DNA of 35,728 bases from an uncultured Opitutia bacterium (GCA_903902745.1 CAIUWA010000001.1:1-35728), one strand, 5' to 3'. Positions 24,135 through 34,012 are shown, counted from the stretch's first letter. Numbers and translations: made by a program. The notes: a model not told the origin generated them from the letters alone.

Positions 24135-26681
24135 TCAAAGCTTGTCGAGGTCGGCGATGATTTCGCGCGGACTCGAGCCGTTTTCCGGGCCGACGATGCC
24201 CTTTTCCTCCATCAGGTCCATGATGCGGGCGGCACGGTTGTAACCGACGCGGAGCCGGCGCTGGATCATCGAGGTGCTGGCACGGCGGGTGGACTTCAGG
24301 ACCTCGAGCGCCTGCTGGTAAAGTTCCTCGTCGTCGCCCATGTCGCCGTCCTCGCCCTCGGAGCCGCCCTCGTCGTCTTCGCCCTCCTTCGCCGCGCGAT
24401 CAATCTGGGCCTGGACTTCATTGGCATAGACGGGAGGGCCGTTGACCTTCAGGAAGTCGACGAGAGCCTGCATTTCGTCATCGGACACGAAGGCGCCCTG
24501 GGCGCGAACGAGGCGGGAGGTGCCCGGCGGCGAGAACAGCATGTCACCGCGGCCGATCAGCGTGTCGGCGCCCTTGGTGTCGAGAATGGTGCGGGAGTCG
24601 ACCTGCGAGGCGACCTGGAAGGCGATCCGCGAGGGAAGGTTGGCCTTGATGACACCGGTGATGACGTTCACCGACGGGCGCTGGGTGGCGATGATGAGGT
24701 GGATGCCGGCGGCGCGCGCCAGCTGGGCGAGGCGGGCGATGCTCGTTTCGATCTCGGCGGGCGCGACCATCATGAGGTCGGCAAGCTCGTCGATGATGGC
24801 GACGATGTAGGGCAGGCGCTCGGGAATTTCGAGGTCATCCGCGGCGAGGGGATCGACTCCGGTGAGTGCGGCCTGCGCGTCGGGGATGGCGGCGGCGTTT
24901 TTCTTGCGGGCATTGAAGCCGAGAATGTTTCGCACGTTCACCTTCGCGAACATCTGGTACCGCTGCTCCATCTCGCCGAGGAGCCACTTGAGCGCGCCGG
25001 GCACCTTCTTTGGCTCCGTCACGACCGGGATGAGCATGTGCGGGAGCGCATTGAAGATTTTCAACTCGACCACCTTCGGGTCGACCATGAGCAGGCGCAC
25101 GTCCTTCGGGCTCTTGGAGTAGAGAATTGAGGAAACGATGGAATTGATGCAGACCGATTTGCCCGAGCCGGTGGCGCCGGCGATGAGCAGGTGAGGCATC
25201 TTCGCGAGGTCGGAGACGAGCGGCTTGCCGGAGACGTCCTTGCCGAGCGCGATGGGGAGATCGGCCTTCGCAGAAGCCCAGTCCTCGCTTTCGAGGATCT
25301 CGCGCATGCCGACGGGAGTGGGGTGCTGGTTCGGCACCTCGACGCCGACGGCAGCCTTGCCCGGAATGGGAGCGAGGATGCGGACCGACTGCGCCCGCAT
25401 CCCGAGGGCGATGTTCTTGTCGAGGCCGGCGATCTTCTCGACGCGCACGCCGGCGGCGGGCACGACCTCGTAGCGGGTGATGACGGGCCCGACGTGGATT
25501 TCGCCGAGCGTCACCTCGACGCCAAACTCACTGAGGATGCGGAGCAGGTTCTCGGCGTTGCGGCCGTGCTCCTCCTCGGAGTTTTCGGCGGAGGGCTTGA
25601 CGCGCTCCTTCAGCAGGCTGAGCGGGGGGAACTTGTAATTTTCATCCGAGCTCTGGGGCACGGTGACCTTGGCCTTTTTGGTTTCCTCGGGCTTGACGAT
25701 GTTCAGCTCGATCTTGGCCTTGGGCGCGGGCTTCGACTCGGGGACGGATTCCTTGGCCACCTTGGGGGTGGGAGCAGCGGCCTTGGGCTCCGGCTTGGCG
25801 GCGGATGGTGCAAAAGCGGGCTTGGTTTCGGATCCGGCGGCACCCGGTTCCCGCGAGGCCGGCGCCTTGGCCAGCGGATCGTCCTGGGTCTTGGCAAAGC
25901 TGAGTTTTTTGCCCGACGGGCCGACGCCGGCCGCCGCCCCGGTCACCGCCGCGGCCTTGGTGGTCTCGGTCTTCAACTTGGCCCTGGCATCCTTTTCCTT
26001 TTGGCGCAGCTCGGCCTCGTCAGCCTTGCGTTTGGACCGCGCGTCGCGCCAAGCGTGGAGATTCGCGACAAACTTCTCGAATTCGACGCCGATATCCCGC
26101 GTGAAAATAAACAGCGTCCCGAGGAGATAGACCATCCCGAGCAGCATGCCCGCGCCGAACACGCCGAAGAGATTCTTCAGGCCGTTCACATAGACGAGCC
26201 CGCCGACCATGCCGCCCGGACCGTGCGGGAACCAGACGGGCTTCGAGAGAAAGGTGCCTTGCATGGCCAGCAACCCCGCGGCCGAAACGATGGCCAGAAA
26301 CATCACGAAGATGCGGGTGCCGACGAACCGCTTGGCCGAGCGCAGCGCCAGATAGGTGAGCCAGAACAGAAAAACCGGGATCAGCCAGGCGCCGCCGCCA
26401 AAAATATCATAAGCCCAATACGTGGAGTACGCGCCAAACGGGCCGACGAGGTTTTCCTTTCCCACTTGCAGCGATTTGGCCGCGAGCGCCCCGTTTTCGA
26501 CCACCGTGGTGCCGCCGCTTTGATTGCCCAGATACTGGGACGGATTGTAGTCAAAAAATGCGACGGACAAAAACACCGCCAAAACAAAACAGACGGACGC
26601 CATCAACCAGCGGGGACGCTGGCGCGGGGCTTTGAACGACGGACCATCTTTGTTTGGGTTTGAACTCTCCGACTTGGGCAT
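24135..26681 (-). CDS. ftsK: DNA translocase FtsK/SpoIIIE
   Basis: This 848-residue division-septum ATPase pumps chromosome ends and aids dimer resolution. Four N-terminal membrane helices lie at about 26-43, 97-113, 122-141 and 172-193, followed by a charged/Ala-Pro-rich linker (about 200-340). The motor domain has Walker A 'AGATGSGKSVCIN' near 497-508, Walker B 'YIVAIIDELADLM' and 'IATQRPSVNVITG'. A C-terminal winged-helix gamma domain ('STSMIQRRLRVGYNRAARIMD') recognises KOPS. A purine-rich GAGAGAGAA run lies upstream of the ATG, one of few Shine-Dalgarno-like sites here. It is divergent from manA across 101 bp. Confidence 0.95.
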   Translation of the reverse strand: MPKSESSNPNKDGPSFKAPRQRPRWLMASVCFVLAVFLSVAFFDYNPSQYLGNQSGGTTVVENGALAAKSLQVGKENLVGPFGAYSTYWAYDIFGGGAWLIPVFLFWLTYLALRSAKRFVGTRIFVMFLAIVSAAGLLAMQGTFLSKPVWFPHGPGGMVGGLVYVNGLKNLFGVFGAGMLLGMVYLLGTLFIFTRDIGVEFEKFVANLHAWRDARSKRKADEAELRQKEKDARAKLKTETTKAAAVTGAAAGVGPSGKKLSFAKTQDDPLAKAPASREPGAAGSETKPAFAPSAAKPEPKAAAPTPKVAKESVPESKPAPKAKIELNIVKPEETKKAKVTVPQSSDENYKFPPLSLLKERVKPSAENSEEEHGRNAENLLRILSEFGVEVTLGEIHVGPVITRYEVVPAAGVRVEKIAGLDKNIALGMRAQSVRILAPIPGKAAVGVEVPNQHPTPVGMREILESEDWASAKADLPIALGKDVSGKPLVSDLAKMPHLLIAGATGSGKSVCINSIVSSILYSKSPKDVRLLMVDPKVVELKIFNALPHMLIPVVTEPKKVPGALKWLLGEMEQRYQMFAKVNVRNILGFNARKKNAAAIPDAQAALTGVDPLAADDLEIPERLPYIVAIIDELADLMMVAPAEIETSIARLAQLARAAGIHLIIATQRPSVNVITGVIKANLPSRIAFQVASQVDSRTILDTKGADTLIGRGDMLFSPPGTSRLVRAQGAFVSDDEMQALVDFLKVNGPPVYANEVQAQIDRAAKEGEDDEGGSEGEDGDMGDDEELYQQALEVLKSTRRASTSMIQRRLRVGYNRAARIMDLMEEKGIVGPENGSSPREIIADLDKL

Positions 26682-26746
26682 TTGTGTATTCTCTCTCTTT
26701 GTCTCGCGATTGCATGCTAAAGAACCAAGCGGTCAAATGTAAACCC

Positions 26747-26776
26747 TTGGCCGTCATTTTCACACAAAACTAAATA
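26747..26776 (+). promoter_or_regulatory. Possible manA promoter
   Basis: TTGGCC (26747-26752) and TAAATA (26771-26776) are separated by 18 nt in an AT-rich divergent gap. The predicted transcription start would fall close to 26783, which is the first base of the manA ATG, so the message could be leaderless. No Shine-Dalgarno sequence is present between the -10 box and the ATG, which agrees with that reading. Box matches are moderate only. Confidence 0.35.
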
Positions 26777-26782
26777 GCACCC

Positions 26783-27730
26783 ATGCGAGAAATCATTCAC
26801 TTCCAACCGCTTTACAAGGAGCGCGTGTGGGGTGGGCGCTCCTTGGAAACGTCGTTGGGCCGGACCCTCCCCCAGGGCGGACCCATCGGGGAAAGTTGGG
26901 AAATTGTCGACCGCTCTGAGGCGCAGTCGATGGTGCGCGGAGGCTCATTTTCCGGACAGACCCTGCATGAGGTTCTGACGAAGCATGCCGGAGTCGTGAT
27001 GGGTCCCAAGTGGCCGGCGGGTAAGCGCTTTCCACTGTTGGTGAAGTGGCTCGACTGCCACGAGCGCCTGAGCCTGCAGGTGCATCCGCCGGCGGCGGTG
27101 GCCAGCGAATTGAAGGGCGAGGCCAAGACAGAAAACTGGTTCATCGCCGAGACCGCGTCCGGCGCGCACCTCATTGCCGGCCTCAAGCGTGGCGTCACGC
27201 GGGAACAATTTGAACGGGCTCTCAACGATCATGCAATCGAGTCGTGTGTGCATCGTTTCCCGGTCGCCGCCGGCGACTCGATTCTTGTGCCGAGTGGCCG
27301 TCTGCATGCGATCGACGCGGGGAATCTCATCCTGGAGATCCAGCAGAACTCCGACACAACGTACCGGGTCTATGACTGGGGTCGGGCGGGACTCGACGGC
27401 CATCCCCGCCAGCTGCACGTGACGGAATCGCTGCGATCCATCCTTTGGGACGATTTTGAGCCGGCGCCACTCCGCGCCGCGCCGACCTCGGGCGTGGTGG
27501 CCGACTGCTCGGAGTTCTGCATCCGCCGGGTGGTGCTCGGCAAGGGAGAACACCTCAACATCGCCGCCGCGGAGCAACCGCGCCTGCTCAGCGTGGTCAC
27601 AGGCCGAATACTGCTGGGTGCGGAGACCTTGGGCCGCGGGGAAAACGTCCTGCTGCCTTATGCCAGTGAACTTGACTTCCACGCGCCCGACATGGCGATG
27701 GTGCTGGTGACGGAAAATTTCGCCGCATGA
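26783..27730 (+). CDS. manA: Mannose-6-phosphate isomerase, class I (ManA-like)
   Basis: This 315-residue zinc enzyme interconverts fructose 6-phosphate and mannose 6-phosphate, feeding GDP-mannose and glycan synthesis. Conserved features include 'ERVWGG' at the start, the metal ligands in 'LQVHPP' and 'KTENW', and the His in 'SGRLHAIDAGNLILEIQQ' followed by 'DTTYRVYDWGR'. The length matches the short ManA form. It is divergent from ftsK and 118 bp upstream of grpE, too far to be sure of one operon. The gap before grpE (27731-27848) has no CIRCE or clear sigma-32-type promoter. Confidence 0.92.
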   Translation: MREIIHFQPLYKERVWGGRSLETSLGRTLPQGGPIGESWEIVDRSEAQSMVRGGSFSGQTLHEVLTKHAGVVMGPKWPAGKRFPLLVKWLDCHERLSLQVHPPAAVASELKGEAKTENWFIAETASGAHLIAGLKRGVTREQFERALNDHAIESCVHRFPVAAGDSILVPSGRLHAIDAGNLILEIQQNSDTTYRVYDWGRAGLDGHPRQLHVTESLRSILWDDFEPAPLRAAPTSGVVADCSEFCIRRVVLGKGEHLNIAAAEQPRLLSVVTGRILLGAETLGRGENVLLPYASELDFHAPDMAMVLVTENFAA

Positions 27731-27848
27731 GCAGCGCGCGAAAACAACGAATGTATTCCGGCCCGGCCGTCAGATCTAATTTTCACGGATGCCGGGCAAA
27801 ACTTGAAGAATTGCCGAAGCCGTAGTTTAGTTCGTTCCCTTTTATCGC

Positions 27849-28427
27849 ATGAGCCGTTCCGAATCCACCGACGCTGACCAATCCAACGCCTCCGCTTCCA
27901 GTGGCCCTGAGCCGGCTGGGGGAGCGGAAGTGCCTGCAAACAAGATGGATGAATTGGCGGGGGCGAAGAAAGAAGCGGCGGACAACTATGAACGCTATGT
28001 CCGGGCCATGGCCGACCTCGACAATTTCCGCCGCCGCACCGTAAAGGAGAAGGAGGAATTGAGGCTCTTTGCGACATCGCGCGTGCTGGAGGACCTGCTG
28101 CCAGTGCTGGACAACCTGGCGTTGGGCCTGGCGGCGGCGAAACAACCCAAGGCGGAGATCGGCACACTGGTCGGCGGAGTGGACATGGTGCTGCAGCAAT
28201 TAAAGTCTGCGCTCACGGGCCATGGGCTCAAGGAGATCAGTCCGGCCGGCCAGCCCTTCGATCCGCACTTGCACGAGGCGATCTCGCACCAGCCGAGCCC
28301 CGCAGTGAAGGAGGAGCACGTGCTGACGGTGGTGCGCACCGGCTACACGCTCAATGGCCGGCTGCTACGCCCCGCCGCGGTCATCGTCTCGAGCGGGAAG
28401 CCCAAGGAAAACGAGGCGAAAGGCTGA
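27849..28427 (+). CDS. grpE: Nucleotide exchange factor GrpE
   Basis: This 192-residue cochaperone releases ADP from DnaK. It has an acidic, low-complexity N terminus (1-40), a long coiled-coil helix ('NYERYVRAMADLDNFRRRT', about 50-85) and a C-terminal beta domain ('QPFDPHLHEAISHQPS', 'GYTLNGRLLRPAAVIVS'). All are characteristic of GrpE. It precedes dnaJ by 9 bp, so the two are translated from one message. dnaK is not in the window. No Shine-Dalgarno sequence is visible before the ATG. Confidence 0.95.
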   Translation: MSRSESTDADQSNASASSGPEPAGGAEVPANKMDELAGAKKEAADNYERYVRAMADLDNFRRRTVKEKEELRLFATSRVLEDLLPVLDNLALGLAAAKQPKAEIGTLVGGVDMVLQQLKSALTGHGLKEISPAGQPFDPHLHEAISHQPSPAVKEEHVLTVVRTGYTLNGRLLRPAAVIVSSGKPKENEAKG

Positions 28428-28436
28428 CGCCCCACC

Positions 28437-29597
28437 ATGGCCAAGGAAGACTACTACGAACTGCTGGGCGTCGCCAAAAACGCCTCCGAGGAGGAGTTGA
28501 AAAAAGCGTACCGCAAGAAGGCGGTCCAGTATCACCCGGACAAGAATCCCGGCAACAAGCCGGCGGAGGAGATGTTCAAAAAAATCTCCCACGCCTACGA
28601 AGTGCTGAAGGATCCGGAAAAGCGCGCCGCCTACGACCGCTACGGCCACGCGGCCTTTGAGGGTCCGGGTGCCGGAGCCCCGCGCGGGCCGGGCGGCGGA
28701 GGTGGATTCCACGATCCCTTTGATATTTTCCGCGAGGTATTTGGCCAGCAGGGTGGCGGCGGTGGGGGCGGGGGAATCTTCGACGAAATGTTCGGCGGGG
28801 GCGGGGGTGGCAGCCGCGATGGAGGCCGCGACGGCTCCGACCTGCGTTACGACCTTGAAATCACGCTGGAGGAGGCAGCGCGCGGGGTCGAAAGGGAAAT
28901 TTCCTTTCGCAAGCTGGCCGGCTGCGAGCATTGCCATGGCTCGGGGGCCGAACCCGGATCGAAACGGGTGACCTGTCCGAGCTGCCGGGGCACAGGGCAG
29001 ATCCGTCGTTCGGGCGGCATCATCGTGTTCACGCAAACGTGTCCCACCTGTGGCGGCGCCGGCATGAAGATCGAAAAACCCTGCACCGTTTGCCGGGGCG
29101 AAGGCCGCGTGGCGAAGACCACAAAGCTCAATGTGCGCATTCCTCCCGGGGTCGACACGGGCTCGCGACTGCGCTCCGCCGGCAACGGCGAGGCGGGTTC
29201 CGCCGGGGGGGCGGCCGGCGACCTGTACATCGTGCTGGCGGTGAAGGAGCACGAATTGTTTGAGCGGCAGGGCGACGACCTGTTTTGCGAAATCCCCATC
29301 AAGTTCACCCTGGCGACCCTCGGCGGCACGATCGAGGTGCCCACACTTTTCGGCAAGGGCTCGCTGAAGATTCCGGCAGCCACCCAGAGCGGCACGACGT
29401 TCCGCCTCCGGGACAAAGGCATGCCCTCGCTGCGTGCCGGCCGCCAGGGCGACCAGCTGGTGCGCGTGCATGTTGAGGTGCCCCAGTCGCTCACGGCCGA
29501 GCAGCGGAAGATGCTCGAGGAGTTTGCCCGTGTGAGCGGCGATGCCAATGAGCCGACCTCGCGCAGCTTCTTCGAGAAGGCCAAGAAATTCTTTTGA
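28437..29597 (+). CDS. dnaJ: Chaperone DnaJ (type I Hsp40)
   Basis: This 386-residue cochaperone stimulates DnaK ATPase. The J-domain (1-70) carries the HPD motif at 33-35. It is followed by a long Gly/Phe-rich linker with several poly-Gly runs (about 75-140), then a zinc-binding domain from about residue 163 with four CxxCxGxG repeats ([32 protein letters not shown]). C-terminal substrate-binding domains follow ('[22 protein letters not shown]'-type region near 262-285). All elements of a complete class A DnaJ are present. It is co-transcribed with grpE. Confidence 0.96.
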   Translation: MAKEDYYELLGVAKNASEEELKKAYRKKAVQYHPDKNPGNKPAEEMFKKISHAYEVLKDPEKRAAYDRYGHAAFEGPGAGAPRGPGGGGGFHDPFDIFREVFGQQGGGGGGGGIFDEMFGGGGGGSRDGGRDGSDLRYDLEITLEEAARGVEREISFRKLAGCEHCHGSGAEPGSKRVTCPSCRGTGQIRRSGGIIVFTQTCPTCGGAGMKIEKPCTVCRGEGRVAKTTKLNVRIPPGVDTGSRLRSAGNGEAGSAGGAAGDLYIVLAVKEHELFERQGDDLFCEIPIKFTLATLGGTIEVPTLFGKGSLKIPAATQSGTTFRLRDKGMPSLRAGRQGDQLVRVHVEVPQSLTAEQRKMLEEFARVSGDANEPTSRSFFEKAKKFF

Positions 29598-29603
29598 CGA
29601 AAC

Positions 29604-29686
29604 CGCGGAAGCACGGAGAGGCGAAAGTTGAAATCCCGGGGTTGCAGAATTTCTCCTTCGTGCTTCCGCTCTTCCGTGCTTCCGCG
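29604..29686 (+). repeat. Inverted octamer array abutting the rfaE2 start codon
   Basis: The left arm, starting 7 nt after the dnaJ stop, has 8-nt units CGCGGAAG, CACGGAGA, GGCGAAAG. The right arm at 29656-29686 has CTTCGTGC, TTCCGCTC, TTCCGTGC and TTCCGCG in exact 8-nt register and runs up to the ATG at 29687. CGCGGAAGCACGGA (29604-29617) is perfectly complementary to TCCGTGCTTCCGCG (29673-29686). The paired form would bury the whole translation-initiation region. Confidence 0.85.
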
Positions 29687-30205
29687 ATGAGCTCCTCACC
29701 AGACCAATCCAAGTGGCGGACGCTTGAGTCGGCGGTGGCGCGGCGTGCGACCCTGCGGGCCGAGGGCCGGAAAGTTGTGCTCACAAACGGGGTCTTTGAT
29801 CTCCTGCATCCCGGCCATCTCCACTATCTCAAGCATGCTGCCGCGCTGGGCGATGCGCTGTTCATTGCGTTGAACAGCGACGCGAGTGTCCGGCAGCTCA
29901 AGGGGCCAACCCGCCCGGTGGAGAGTGAAAGTGTGCGCGCCGCCCACCTGTGCGCCCTGCCTTTCGTCGATACGGTTGTGATCTTCGGGCAACCGCGGCT
30001 CACGACCGAAATCCGGCAGTTGCATCCGGATATTTACTGCAAGGCCGGCGACTATACTCTCGAAAAACTCGATCCGGGCGAACGCGCCGAGTTGGAACTG
30101 GCGGGCACGACGATCGAATTCATGCCCTTCCTCCCTGGCCACAGCACCACCACCCTCATCGCGCAAAGAAGCGCGGCCGTCGCGCGCGGCATGGGCCAGC
30201 CCTAA
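29687..30205 (+). CDS. rfaE2: D-glycero-beta-D-manno-heptose 1-phosphate adenylyltransferase
   Basis: This 172-residue cytidylyltransferase-fold enzyme makes ADP-heptose for lipopolysaccharide core synthesis. The family motif 'TNGVFDLLHPGHLHYL' with HPGH, 'ALNSDASVRQLKGPTRP' and 'FLPGHSTTTLI' are clear. Only the adenylyltransferase half is present; E. coli HldE fuses it to a kinase, so this is the stand-alone RfaE2 form and the kinase must lie elsewhere. The start at 29687 opens the fold and directly abuts a repeat arm; the longer frame is repeat-derived. purN follows 7 bp downstream. Confidence 0.92.
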   Translation: MSSSPDQSKWRTLESAVARRATLRAEGRKVVLTNGVFDLLHPGHLHYLKHAAALGDALFIALNSDASVRQLKGPTRPVESESVRAAHLCALPFVDTVVIFGQPRLTTEIRQLHPDIYCKAGDYTLEKLDPGERAELELAGTTIEFMPFLPGHSTTTLIAQRSAAVARGMGQP

Positions 30206-30212
30206 TCAAATC

Positions 30213-30782
30213 ATGCGTGTTGTCATTCTCGGTTCAGGACGCGGCACCAACGCCGCGGCGATTCTCGAGGCCCAGGTCGCGGCCCGCCTCGGCCGGGCGC
30301 GGGTGGTGCAAATCCTGTCGGACCGGCCCGACGCCGGCATCCTGGCACTGGGCCCGCGCTTTGGCGTGCCGGCGGCCTTTATCGACCCGGCACCCTTCAA
30401 GACCAAGTTGGAAGGCGAAGGAGAGACGCGGTTCATCGCCGCGATCACCCGCTGTGCCCCGGATCTCGTCGTGCTGGCTGGATTTATGCGCGTGCTGAAG
30501 CCTGGTTTTCTCCACGCGTTTGCGGGCAAAATCATCAACCTTCATCCAAGTCTGTTGCCGAGTTTTCCCGGTCTCGATGCCATCGGCCAGGCCTGGCGGC
30601 GCGGCGTGAAAATCACCGGCTGCACCGTGCACTACGTGACCGCCGAGGTGGATGGCGGTCCCATCATTGACCAGGCCGTGGTGCGGATCGTCCCGGCCGA
30701 AACCCTTGAGTCCCTCACGGCAAAGGTTCACGCCGCCGAGCATGAATTGCTGCCGGCCGTTATTGCTCAGTTGGGCGCCTGA
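30213..30782 (+). CDS. purN: Phosphoribosylglycinamide formyltransferase PurN
   Basis: This 189-residue enzyme transfers formyl from 10-formyl-tetrahydrofolate to GAR in purine synthesis. The phosphate-binding 'GSGRGTN' is near residue 7. The catalytic Asn and His lie in 'INLHPSLLPSFPG' and the catalytic Asp in 'EVDGGPIIDQ'. The length is slightly below that of E. coli PurN (212), with no missing motif. It is separated by 7 bp from rfaE2 and so is probably in the same operon, although the pathways are unrelated. The 155-bp gap downstream shows no clear terminator. Confidence 0.95.
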   Translation: MRVVILGSGRGTNAAAILEAQVAARLGRARVVQILSDRPDAGILALGPRFGVPAAFIDPAPFKTKLEGEGETRFIAAITRCAPDLVVLAGFMRVLKPGFLHAFAGKIINLHPSLLPSFPGLDAIGQAWRRGVKITGCTVHYVTAEVDGGPIIDQAVVRIVPAETLESLTAKVHAAEHELLPAVIAQLGA

Positions 30783-30937
30783 CAAAACGGGCGTCCTTCG
30801 CTCCGGTTGTTTTCCGGGACATAACACGCCGGGCGGTTGCTTCTCTCGGATGAGATATTAATGCCGCCAACCTGGCTTGTCTTTGTTTGAACAGTTCCCA
30901 ACGTTGTGGTGCGAAGCAGGAATTACAGCCCTTGAAC

Positions 30938-31555
30938 ATGAAACTGGCGGACTTCGGTCTAACAATATTGGTGGCGACCCTTGGTTTGGGCGTGGCTGGA
31001 CTGATTCTGGGATGCAGCAGTGTCTCCACGCATACCGTTTCGGTTGACGCCATCAGCGACGGACCAACCAAATTTTCCAGTGTTTCCTACCGGTTGCTGC
31101 CCCGGGACCCGGTGCTGACGCGGGAGGTTTTGCAGTATAACCTGGCGGTGACCTGCGTGAATACCGCCCTTGGGGGCAAGGGGATGTTTGCCGTGTCGGG
31201 CAACGTTGCGCCCGAGCTTTTGATCGAGGTGGACTATGGCGAGGCTCCCATGCTCGTGCTGCCGGGCGCACCGCGCCTGCACGAATTGTATTTGCAGCTT
31301 TCGGCCCGGAAATATCGCGGGGATGCCCCGGCGCGCAACTTCAAGGGGGACGAAATCTGGAATGTCCGGGTTTCCGTCAAGGATCCGGATCCGGGTCTCG
31401 AACATGTGCTGCCGTTGTTGGCGGCGGTGGCGACGGATTATGCGGGCACCGAGCACCAGCCGGACAATTCGATCGAGGTCGCCGATACGGCGCCCTCGGT
31501 TGTCTCAGTCAAAAGCGCCGTGGTCGGAAGTCGGGGGTCCAAGCCGCGCTCCTGA
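30938..31555 (+). CDS. Predicted lipoprotein of unknown function
   Basis: This 205-residue protein has a signal sequence with a hydrophobic core ([18 protein letters not shown]) ending in a lipobox-like LGC, followed by '[16 protein letters not shown]'. The mature part is beta-rich with '[28 protein letters not shown]'-type strands (near residues 127-150) and a low-complexity Ser/Val tail. I do not recognise the family; it loosely resembles DUF4136-like periplasmic lipoproteins, which is only an impression. It is separated by 155 bp from purN and 74 bp from prmA. Processing as a lipoprotein is likely because of the Cys-Ser-Ser after the core. Confidence 0.75.
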   Translation: MKLADFGLTILVATLGLGVAGLILGCSSVSTHTVSVDAISDGPTKFSSVSYRLLPRDPVLTREVLQYNLAVTCVNTALGGKGMFAVSGNVAPELLIEVDYGEAPMLVLPGAPRLHELYLQLSARKYRGDAPARNFKGDEIWNVRVSVKDPDPGLEHVLPLLAAVATDYAGTEHQPDNSIEVADTAPSVVSVKSAVVGSRGSKPRS

Positions 31556-31629
31556 GGCGGGCCCGGCTCTTTCATTATTGGGGGCGGCGGCGGCTTGCAG
31601 GAGTCGGAGTTCACGCCGACACTGCCAGC

Positions 31630-32502
31630 ATGAGCCTGCATGAAGTCAAAGTGGAGATTGCCGCCGCGAACGCGGGAGAAATTGATGATCTGTTGCTGGA
31701 ATTGGGAGCGGGAAACTGGAGCTTGTACGAGGATGTCGTGGCCCAGCGCGCTTGGTTGACGGGGCTTTTCAGCGGCGAAGACGAAGCGCAGCAAGGCTGG
31801 CGGGAGCTGCAGCCCCGATTGCCCACTACGCCCAAAGGGAAACCGGAAGTCCGCCCGCTGCCCGATTGTGACTGGCGGGACAGCTACAAGACGCACTTCA
31901 AGGCCTGGCAGTTTGGCCGTCTGCACTGGGTGCCGGTGTGGGAGCGCGCCGCCTTTGCCATTCCTCCCGGGGACCAAGTCCTGTGGCTGGACCCGGGCCT
32001 GGCTTTTGGGACGGGCAACCATGAGACCACGCGGCTCTGCGTGGAGCGTTTGGTCGCATTGGCCGCTGAAAAGAATCTTGCCGGCCGCGTGATTGATGCC
32101 GGCTGCGGTTCGGGCATCCTGGCGCTGTCAGCTGTGCTGCTTGGGTTTCGTGACGTAGTGGGCTTCGACAATGATCCCGAGGCCATGCGAGTGAGTCAGG
32201 AGAACGCGGCGCTTAATGGCCTGTCCGGCCGGGTGCAGTTCCTCACTGGCGATCTCAAAACGGGATTCAAGGGCATGCCAGCAGGTGTCGTGCTGGCAAA
32301 CATCCAAGCCGATGTACTCATGCTGTTTGCCGGCGATCTGGTTGCGGCCATTGCGCCGGGCGGCACGCTTATTCTCAGCGGCATTCTGGCTGGCGAGCTG
32401 GATAAGGTACGGGAGAGATTCATCTTGGCCGCCCCAGGGTGGACCTCCGATTCGCGTACCCTTGGCGAGTGGAGCGACCTGCAGCTTGGCCGGCCAATCT
32501 AA
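31630..32502 (+). CDS. prmA: Ribosomal protein L11 methyltransferase PrmA
   Basis: This 290-residue enzyme trimethylates ribosomal protein L11. The N-terminal substrate-recognition domain (1-70) is followed by a SAM-dependent methyltransferase domain with '[16 protein letters not shown]', motif I '[15 protein letters not shown]', 'GFDNDPEA' and '[10 protein letters not shown]' (the NI motif). '[10 protein letters not shown]' is diagnostic for PrmA. It ends 56 bp before the convergent accC stop; an imperfect GC-rich inverted repeat lies in that gap. No Shine-Dalgarno sequence is seen. Confidence 0.95.
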   Translation: MSLHEVKVEIAAANAGEIDDLLLELGAGNWSLYEDVVAQRAWLTGLFSGEDEAQQGWRELQPRLPTTPKGKPEVRPLPDCDWRDSYKTHFKAWQFGRLHWVPVWERAAFAIPPGDQVLWLDPGLAFGTGNHETTRLCVERLVALAAEKNLAGRVIDAGCGSGILALSAVLLGFRDVVGFDNDPEAMRVSQENAALNGLSGRVQFLTGDLKTGFKGMPAGVVLANIQADVLMLFAGDLVAAIAPGGTLILSGILAGELDKVRERFILAAPGWTSDSRTLGEWSDLQLGRPI

Positions 32503-32558
32503 CGTAAGCTGCGGGCGGGGCTTGACGTTCCGCCGCTCTGGCAGATTGGCGATTCTCG

Positions 32559-33923
32559 TTAAGAAAACAGATCAGGCGGGGTGCGGCTGATAAAATCTTC
32601 CATGTAGGCGGTGGTCGCCTTGCCCTCGATGAAAACAGGGTCGGACATGATCGCCTTGTGCAGGGGAATCGTAGTCTTGATGCCGCGGATGAGATATTCG
32701 CTCAGCGCCCGGTACATGCGTTCGAGTGCTGTCTTACGATTTGATCCGAACGCGATGAGCTTGCCGATCATTGAGTCGTAATAGGGCGGGATGACGTAGC
32801 CACTGTAGACGTGCGAGTCGACCCTCACTCCATGGCCGCCCGGGGCGTAATACAGGCCGATCGTGCCCGGGGAAGGGGCGAAATTGCGGGCAGGATCCTC
32901 GGCATTGATGCGGCACTCGATTGCATGCTTCTCGAATTTGATATCGCCCTGGTCAAAGCCGAGTTTCTCTCCATTGGCCACGCGGATCTGCTGTTTGATG
33001 AGGTCAATGCCGGTGACTTCCTCAGTCACCGGATGCTCGACCTGGATGCGGGTGTTCATCTCGATGAAGAAAAAATTACCCTTGGCATCAACGAGAAACT
33101 CGATGGTTCCGGCGTTCTCATAATCGGCGGCCTCGGCGGCTCGGATGGCGGCCTTACCCATTTTTTTGCGGAGATCTGGAGTAAGGAAAGGCGAGGGAGA
33201 CTCCTCGATGAGCTTCTGGTGGCGGCGTTGAACTGAGCAGTCGCGCTCCCCGAGGTGGAGCACCTTGCCATGACTGTCGGCGAGGATCTGGAACTCAATG
33301 TGGCGGGGCCGTTCAATGTAACGCTCGATGTAGACCGCGCCATTGCCAAAGGCTTTTTCAGCTTCGTTGCGGGCGACGTGATATTCCTTGGCGAATGAGA
33401 CATCGTTGTGCGCGATGCGCATGCCGCGGCCACCGCCGCCGGCGACGGCCTTGATGATGATCGGATAGCCAATTTTCCGAGCGATTTTCACGGCCTCGGT
33501 CTCGGTCTCGACGGGGCCATCGGATCCCGGAACGATGGGAACCCCGGCCTTTTTAACCGTATCCTTGGCGACAGCCTTGTCGCCCATCATCTTGATGGAT
33601 TTCGACTTCGGCCCGATGAACTTGATGTTACAGGATTCGCATTGCTCGGCAAATTTGGCGTTTTCTGAAAGGAATCCATATCCCGGATGAATGGCATCAA
33701 CGTCCGCTATCTCGGCGGCACTGATGATGCGGTCGGCCCGGAGGTAGCTGTCGGCGCTTTTGGGCCCTCCGATGCAGATGGCTTCGTCGGCCAGCTGGAC
33801 ATGCAGCGATTGGACATCAGCCTCGGAGTAAACAGCCAGCGTCTTGATCCCGAGTTCGCGGCAGGCACGAACAATGCGGAGGGCGATTTCACCGCGATTG
33901 GCGATGAGAATTTTTTGAATCAT
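32559..33923 (-). CDS. accC: Acetyl-CoA carboxylase, biotin carboxylase subunit
   Basis: This 454-residue ATP-grasp enzyme carboxylates biotin on AccB, the first step of malonyl-CoA and fatty-acid synthesis. It has '[14 protein letters not shown]', '[15 protein letters not shown]', the Gly-rich ATP loop '[11 protein letters not shown]', '[11 protein letters not shown]', and the metal/biotin-site '[16 protein letters not shown]'. It has the complete length typical of AccC. It follows accB by 89 bp on the minus strand, the usual accBC arrangement. Its GC content is visibly lower than that of the genes to the left. Confidence 0.97.
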   Translation of the reverse strand: MIQKILIANRGEIALRIVRACRELGIKTLAVYSEADVQSLHVQLADEAICIGGPKSADSYLRADRIISAAEIADVDAIHPGYGFLSENAKFAEQCESCNIKFIGPKSKSIKMMGDKAVAKDTVKKAGVPIVPGSDGPVETETEAVKIARKIGYPIIIKAVAGGGGRGMRIAHNDVSFAKEYHVARNEAEKAFGNGAVYIERYIERPRHIEFQILADSHGKVLHLGERDCSVQRRHQKLIEESPSPFLTPDLRKKMGKAAIRAAEAADYENAGTIEFLVDAKGNFFFIEMNTRIQVEHPVTEEVTGIDLIKQQIRVANGEKLGFDQGDIKFEKHAIECRINAEDPARNFAPSPGTIGLYYAPGGHGVRVDSHVYSGYVIPPYYDSMIGKLIAFGSNRKTALERMYRALSEYLIRGIKTTIPLHKAIMSDPVFIEGKATTAYMEDFISRTPPDLFS

Positions 33924-34012
33924 TTGGTGAACAATGAATCACCCCTCCAAGCGCGGCCAAGATGAGGCCGATGTGATTAGGCCTGCCGGCGGAGCGGGGT
34001 GGTTCGATGCAG

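Noticed and set aside
25191-26663. 490-codon plus-strand frame opposite ftsK
   Set aside because: It is a Gly/Leu/Arg-rich shadow of the FtsK linker and motor; no conserved features.
27803-27831. Possible promoter TTGAAG-N17-TTTAGT before grpE, considered as heat-shock type
   Set aside because: The -10 box matches neither the sigma-32 CCCCAT pattern nor sigma-70 well, and no CIRCE element is present.
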